Shown here one piece after another: positions 59,461 to 64,000 of a DNA stretch of 64,000 nt. Numbering within the stretch: the first letter of the stretch is position 1; each line of letters starts with the position of its first letter. Source of the DNA: Mikania micrantha (Eukaryota; Streptophyta; Magnoliopsida; Asterales; Asteraceae); the NCBI GenBank assembly GCA_009363875.1, contig CM018680.1:70261139-70325138 (forward strand), written 5' to 3'. A program made the translations under genes and the position numbers. The notes under the pieces are model-generated. The model did no database searches and was not told where the DNA came from. It saw only the letters and a program-made list of their open reading frames with translations.

Positions 59461-60168
59461 TAAAAGAATAAGAACCAAAAAGTCTTATGACTAGCTGGTT
59501 TTTGAAGTTGATTGGATTAAATGAATCTAATCTTGCAAAAGATGATTTTGGTGTGTTTGTGATCAAGCCACAATGAAGATGAGGGAAGTGGATTATGGTT
59601 AGGAATTGGAGAGATTGAAAAACTTTTATATGCTAAATCATGTTTGGATTAAAAAGACTACGAAGAAATCGTCCTTTAAAAGATTAGAAGGCATGACATT
59701 TGCATTAGAGAGACGCTGTTACACATGTGTTATTTCTCTCATATAGATTAATTTTATGAAATCAGCGTAAAAATGTATGTGATCTATTGGTTAAATCTAT
59801 ATTTTTGATAAATAACCAACTCATGTTATCACTTATAGCGGTGTTTAAAAAAGTTTGTATCCTAGATTGAACCCGAATTATCCGAAATTCTAAACCCAAA
59901 ATCTCCAAAAATTTGGATTCTGGTATCAATTTTAAAAAATGTTAGATAATTTCAGATTCTGAAATAGTTTTCTAATTCGATTTATTTTCGAGTATTTTGA
60001 GTATATCCGAAATATATTTTTATTTTTTTAAAAAATATTAAATAATTAATATAGTTATCTAAATTTGGATGCATACTTATATATTAAAATTCTTTATCCG
60101 AAATTTTCAAATAAAAAAAACTCCAAATATCAGAATTTAAACACGCTTCGTTAAGTGTCACAAATCTA

Positions 60169-60398
60169 CCAAAGATCATTGCCTCAATAGTATTCCAATA
60201 TTCTTTCAAATGAGAGGTCTTGGGTACAAATCCCTCCCGCAGCGAAAAATGGGTCTGTGGTGGGTCAGAGGGTTTTCCCAGTGAGGTTTCCTTCTGGGGT
60301 GGTTGTGATGGCTTATCGGAGGTCCAGGTGACTAGACCTTTGTGACATAACCTGAAAACAGTGAGTTCCCACGATTGAGACCTTCGCCGTTAAAAAAA
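60169..60398 (+). mobile_element. SINE with 16-bp target duplication
   Basis: GAGAGGTCTTGGGTACAAATC resembles a B box. The 3' end is CTTCGCCGTT and nine A residues. AAGTGTCACAAATCTA occurs at 60153-60168 and 60399-60414. Confidence 0.8.
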
Positions 60399-60620
60399 AA
60401 GTGTCACAAATCTAAAGATTATATTATAGTTTTTAGTTCATTATCATTTGGTGTTAAATTTTGACGGCTGATATCCATACACCACCCCCTCTATCCATAC
60501 ACCAGGGCCCATTTATACGGCCGTATAGCCCATATACGCCCGTATAACACTGTTATGTCAGAAAAGGTGTCAGATTTGTCGTGTTGACTTTTTATACTGT
60601 CGTATAACGCCTATACGGGC

Positions 60621-60895
60621 GTATAGTTGTTTTTTTATTTTTTCCCAATTTTAATTATATTTTTTAAACGTTTTTACCGCAATTATATATATTACGCCTA
60701 TTTTTTCAAATTTTATTAATTTTACGTTTTTATTTGATTAATTATATAAATTATTGGTTTAGGTATAGTTGTTTTTTTTCCCAATTTTAATTATATTTTT
60801 TAAACGTTTTTACCGCAATTATATATATTACGCCTATTTTTGCAAATTTTATTAATTTTACGTTTTTATTTGATTAATTATATAAATTATTGGTT
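60621..60895. repeat. 142-bp tandem duplication in MULE subterminal region
   Basis: The unit starts GTATAGTTGTTTTTT, contains AAACGTTTTTACCGCAATTA, and starts at 60621 and 60763. The copies are nearly identical, so the duplication is young. The derivative at 51.36-51.45 kb has one copy. Confidence 0.85.
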
Positions 60896-61069
60896 GATTA
60901 TATAAATTATTGTTTTATTTGATAAATTTATAGTTGTTATTTATAAACCAATAGATAAATATAAACCATGTAAAAAAGTTAAATCATACACAATCACAAC
61001 AAATAAAAATACACATATATATACACATGACAAAAGTTATACATCAACAAAAGATAATATAAATACAAA

Positions 61070-62425
61070 CTAAACACCACCACCACCAACACCATCATCA
61101 TCATCACCACCACCACCAGCATCCTCACCACCACCCCCTGCATCGTCACCAGCACCAGCGTCATCACCACCATCACCATCACCAACACCGTCCCCAGCAC
61201 CAGTCTCATCTGGGTACTGTCTAGGCGGTGGTAGTGGTGGAATATGAACGCCTAAATGCGTGGCAAATGCTATCAAAACGGACGACTGCCACGCCGCCAA
61301 ATCCTCAAGGCGGTCTAATCGTCTAGACTGATCCCGAAGTACCGGATCTCTAAAAACGAGTCGACGCCCTCGCGGAGGTGGGGGTGGCTGTAACGGCGCC
61401 CCTGCCGGTGCGTGCACCTGTACATGCTGCTGCTGCTGCTGAGGCTGCTGCTGAGGAAACCAAGGAACGCCTCGCTCTAAACTGAAACGGAAGCCGAGTC
61501 CTCGGAAGTCAGCAGCAATACGCATAGCATACAGCGTAGCACGACCAACTCTCTCAGGACGGTAACGTGCCGTCATGCTAGCCTCTACGTCAGCGTCAAA
61601 CACTCCTAAACGCTGTGCAAGATGGGTGACGTAGCCACCCATGTATATACATCCTCCTGGCCTCTTACTTTTGTAAGATGCGAAAGTATCGGCCATACAC
61701 CATGCCAGGTTGCAACTGGCACGTGAAAGGATAGAGTGCAAATAAAACAAATTTGTCTACGTGCACCACTCCTGGCTCTGGTTACGCCCGACGATCGTAT
61801 ACGCAAGCACCCTGTGAATGTATCGGTGAAGCGGGTCACGCATGGTGCTAACCCTGGCTTTACCAAGCCAGGGTTCATCGCTGAGCTGGGGCCACCACGA
61901 CGCAATGACGTCGCCAAAATCCTCATGACGTGCCAACCGATATAAATCGGTCTCGATCTCCTCCTCTGTGTAGAGGCCCAACAAAACTCCAAACTCTGGT
62001 AGCGTCATACGATGAAGCTGACCACCGAGTCGAAACTGAACCTGACCTGGATGCTGACGGGGTCCATATGTCTGTGGTTGAACAAACCGAAACGTGCAGA
62101 AAAACTCATACATAATCTCTCGATACGCCGACAGGAAGCCACCATCAAAAAACCGGCGCCACGGTGTGTCGACGCCAATAATCGTAACCGCCCGCTGATA
62201 CTCGCCTAATAAACGGAGCACATCCCAATCGATAGCTCTAGGCACCTCAATCGGGTGTGTGATAAGTCTCCCCAATCGACGATAAGCGTCCGTGCGGTGA
62301 GGAAACTGTAAAAAAGGATGCGTATCTATAATGTCTGCAATATCCGGATCAGATCCTGGTGAACCAGGTGGGGTAGGACTCCGTCCACGTTGTCGAGAAC
62401 CTCCTGCACGTGACGTACCTGCCAT
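61070..62425 (-). pseudogene. Athila ORF1-like protein gene in MULE, one in-frame amber stop
   Basis: A 452-codon frame is interrupted only by a TAG at codon 223 (61757-61759), within WCT-stop-TNLFYLHSIL. Related proteins have Gln-Thr-Asp or similar here, so CAG to TAG is the likely change. Features: a basic Ser/Pro-rich N-terminus, FFCTFRFVQPQTYG, the hallmark LPEFGVLLGLYTEEEIETD, WWPQLSDEP, DPLHRYIHRVLAYTIVGRNQ, then GGYVTHLAQRLGVFD, a Gln-rich patch, and a Gly/Asp tail (GGGGEDAGGGGDDDDGVGG). The central part resembles the ATHILA ORF-1 family (PF03078), and more loosely plant mobile domains. The function is unknown. Its tail is also present in the derivative at 50.2-51.6 kb, so it is a standing part of this MULE. 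Confidence 0.7.
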
Positions 62426-62454
62426 AATCTGGAAAAAAAAACGAAAAAATTTTT

Positions 62455-62980
62455 AAACGGCCGTATAGGTCATAAACGGCCGTATACGGTCATCTAAACG
62501 CCCTGATAGGGCAAACAACGAAAAACTATACGGCCGTATATTATTAAAATTAATATGTCTTTCTACGGGCGTATAATGTATAAACGGGCGTATATTATTA
62601 AAATTAATATGTCTTTCTACGGGCGTATAACCTATAAACGGCCGTATGAATTAATCTAAACGGCCTGATAGGGCCCTTAAGCTTAAGAATATACGGTCGT
62701 ATAACACCTGAACGGCCGTATAATTTTTAAATTTTCAAATTTCAGACGTTTTTTGATCAATGTAATCGAAATGGAATGAAAAAAAGGAAATCATAAACGT
62801 TAAAGAACTCCTGGGTGTACCTTATGCGAGCAAAATCAAGTAAAAAATAGTCCGGGCTCATGAGTGATTTCCAGAGAAAATAGAGGCTTGGATAAGGTTG
62901 TGTATGGGCTGATTGAGGTTAAACACCCTTTTTGTGTGAACTATACGCCCGTATGGGCCTTATACGGGCGTATAGTTTAT
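62455..62980. repeat. Array of TATACGGCCGTATA-type near-palindromes between the two MULE genes
   Basis: About a dozen copies of (A/T)ACGGSCGTAT-type motifs occur at 62455-62720 and two more at 62940-62978. A 60-62-bp unit with ATTATTAAAATTAATATGTC and TTTCTACGGGCGTATAA is repeated twice (62540-62660). The array lies upstream of the Athila-like ORF and downstream of the OTU gene. Confidence 0.8.
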
Positions 62981-63080
62981 GTAATTTTTTTTTAAATGTT
63001 ATTTTTAAATATTTTAAAGTGAATGCACCAAAATATAAAAACAACGATTAAAACAGGGAAAAAATTATTTCACACGAAAT

Positions 63081-64000
63081 TTAGTCTATGAAAATACGTT
63101 GTACAGACTGACTAGAACTTGTTAAATTGTTATATATTTGTATACGATTCATGTAAATGGACTCCCAAGCTGCATTGTAAGTTCCAAAATGTTTGCAGTA
63201 GTAACAAACTGTTGGAATTGGATAATTTCCAGTTAATTGTAGCGTGATATAGTGGTTTCCATTAACATGACATAGTGTAACGACTTGATGTGGAATAGCA
63301 GTAGTTGGACTGATCCACAATGGAAAGAATGTTGTGCTGTGTCGTTCGTCAACTGATATGGAGTGAACGATTACGTTAAACTTGTTGGCAATCAACACAC
63401 CTGTTTCTGGCATCAACATCCAGTGTTCTCTAGGAGCAAAACCCGGTTTATTCCAGTCAAAAGTATGAAGTAGATGAGCAAACGTTTGGTTTCCGAAACC
63501 CGGTGCATAATATATTTGGTTCTGGATTAGTTCTTCTAAAAGTTGTTGTCTGATAAATGGCCAATGATCTTCACCATAACCAAGACTATATGCCACAGAC
63601 CGAAATCCACAGTTTCCATCAGGTAAAACATTTTCAATATGTGAAACGTAAGGATGGAAAATTAATGGAATTTGAGGCATATATTGGTGGAATTTCGGAG
63701 ATGAACTAATTGCGATTGTTTGATCGTTCAGGTCTGGCAATGTTGATGCATTTGAATTGCTACGTTTAATGGCTTCTTGAGATACAACAAACGAACTATG
63801 TCGTGCGGTTTCTGTGTCCTGATGTTGACCGAGCCTTTGCGAGTTCGTGAACGAGCTATGACGTGCCGGTTCATGATCTCTTTGTTGTTTTTTCTTCAAT
63901 GTCAGACGGCCTCGTGTTTTTGTTTGAACGATCAGCTCCTGATGGGTTGATGATTTTGGATTTACAAAGGAGCTTATTTTCTGCCACCAATTCTTTTTTA
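63081..64000 (-). CDS. OTU-like cysteine protease, probable C-terminal part of MULE transposase (5' end outside window)
   Basis: The frame stays open to the right edge, so no start codon is claimed; the track-style start at 63899 is a TTG inside the frame. Counting from that point, residues 94-97 are DGNC, with the OTU catalytic Cys at 97. The matching His lies in CHVNGNHYITL at 217. Other fold marks are FRSVAYSLGYGEDHWPFIR and EHWMLMPETGVLIANKF. Before the domain are two ARHSSF repeats, and at the edge VQTKTRGRLTLKK, a linker of the type that follows the DDE/SWIM part of plant MULE transposases. In such proteins the OTU domain sits at the C-terminus, hence the call. A deubiquitinase role is possible but not shown. 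Confidence 0.7.
   Translation of the reverse strand, partial: KKNWWQKISSFVNPKSSTHQELIVQTKTRGRLTLKKKQQRDHEPARHSSFTNSQRLGQHQDTETARHSSFVVSQEAIKRSNSNASTLPDLNDQTIAISSSPKFHQYMPQIPLIFHPYVSHIENVLPDGNCGFRSVAYSLGYGEDHWPFIRQQLLEELIQNQIYYAPGFGNQTFAHLLHTFDWNKPGFAPREHWMLMPETGVLIANKFNVIVHSISVDERHSTTFFPLWISPTTAIPHQVVTLCHVNGNHYITLQLTGNYPIPTVCYYCKHFGTYNAAWESIYMNRIQIYNNLTSSSQSVQRIFID

Larger units (their letters stand above)
60466..64000 (-). mobile_element. Large MULE, one terminus and two genes; continues past right edge
   Basis: The terminus GGCTGATATCCATACACCACC starts at 60466, with TATACGSSCGTATA near-palindromes behind it, as in the element at 50.19 kb. Genes on the minus strand are the OTU part of the presumed transposase (63081 to the right edge) and an Athila-like ORF (61070-62425). 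By comparison with the deletion derivative, the missing right end should hold the rest of the transposase gene and the matching terminal repeat. Confidence 0.75.

Noticed and set aside
59293..59566. Poly-Tyr and poly-Leu open frames
   Set aside because: They are translations of the (ATA)n microsatellite.
62455..62720. CRISPR-like array of short palindromic repeats
   Set aside because: The genome is a plant, the spacing is irregular and the motif also forms the MULE ends.

Overview
This window is nuclear DNA of a flowering plant. It is AT-rich, its genes have many introns with GT/AG borders, and most of its length is transposable elements. The repeat types (Ty3/gypsy LTRs starting TGTGACACC or TGTAACGACCCG, hAT MITEs rich in CGGTT, MULEs carrying an OTU domain) fit a eudicot, most likely Asteraceae; I cannot name the species.

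Layout. 1-2.4 kb: one FPA-like RRM exon on the minus strand. 2.9-19.6 kb: nested, broken Ty3/gypsy elements, mostly on the minus strand. They include a gag gene with a decayed protease, an integrase fragment (reverse transcriptase and RNase H are missing), several LTRs, and a solo LTR inserted in another solo LTR. 20.6-24.2 kb: a 534-bp hAT relic with a perfect 8-bp target duplication, a tRNA-type SINE, a MULE-type MITE and a C17/(AACCCC)n tract. 24.5-28.8 kb: an apparently intact 12-exon 3-beta-hydroxysteroid dehydrogenase/decarboxylase-reticulon gene (minus). 32.5-39.7 kb: an apparently intact 9-coding-exon GNAT acetyltransferase gene (plus). 41.3-47.3 kb: an intact 14-exon CBL-interacting protein kinase (CIPK3-type, minus), tail to tail with the GNAT gene. 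48.4-60.4 kb: gene-free and MITE/SINE-rich, with hAT, PIF/Harbinger-like, MULE-like and foldback elements and several precise target-site duplications. 60.5-64.0 kb: one end of a large MULE running off the right edge.

Most interesting feature. The MULE at the right edge carries the C-terminal OTU cysteine-protease part of what I infer is its transposase protein. Downstream in the same orientation is a separate ORF resembling Athila ORF1. A 1.44-kb element at 50.19-51.62 kb has the same terminal sequence at both ends. It keeps the first two exons of a MULE-type transposase and the last codons of the same Athila-like ORF, so it appears to be an internal-deletion derivative that shows the gene order of the parent. 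Both elements carry arrays of 14-bp near-palindromes of the form TATACGSSCGTATA, in the subterminal regions and, in the large element, between its two genes.

The three housekeeping-type genes act separately (sterol C-4 demethylation in the ER, plastid-type acetylation, calcium signalling); nothing suggests a gene cluster. Exon borders were read by eye from splice consensus and reading phase, without transcript data.
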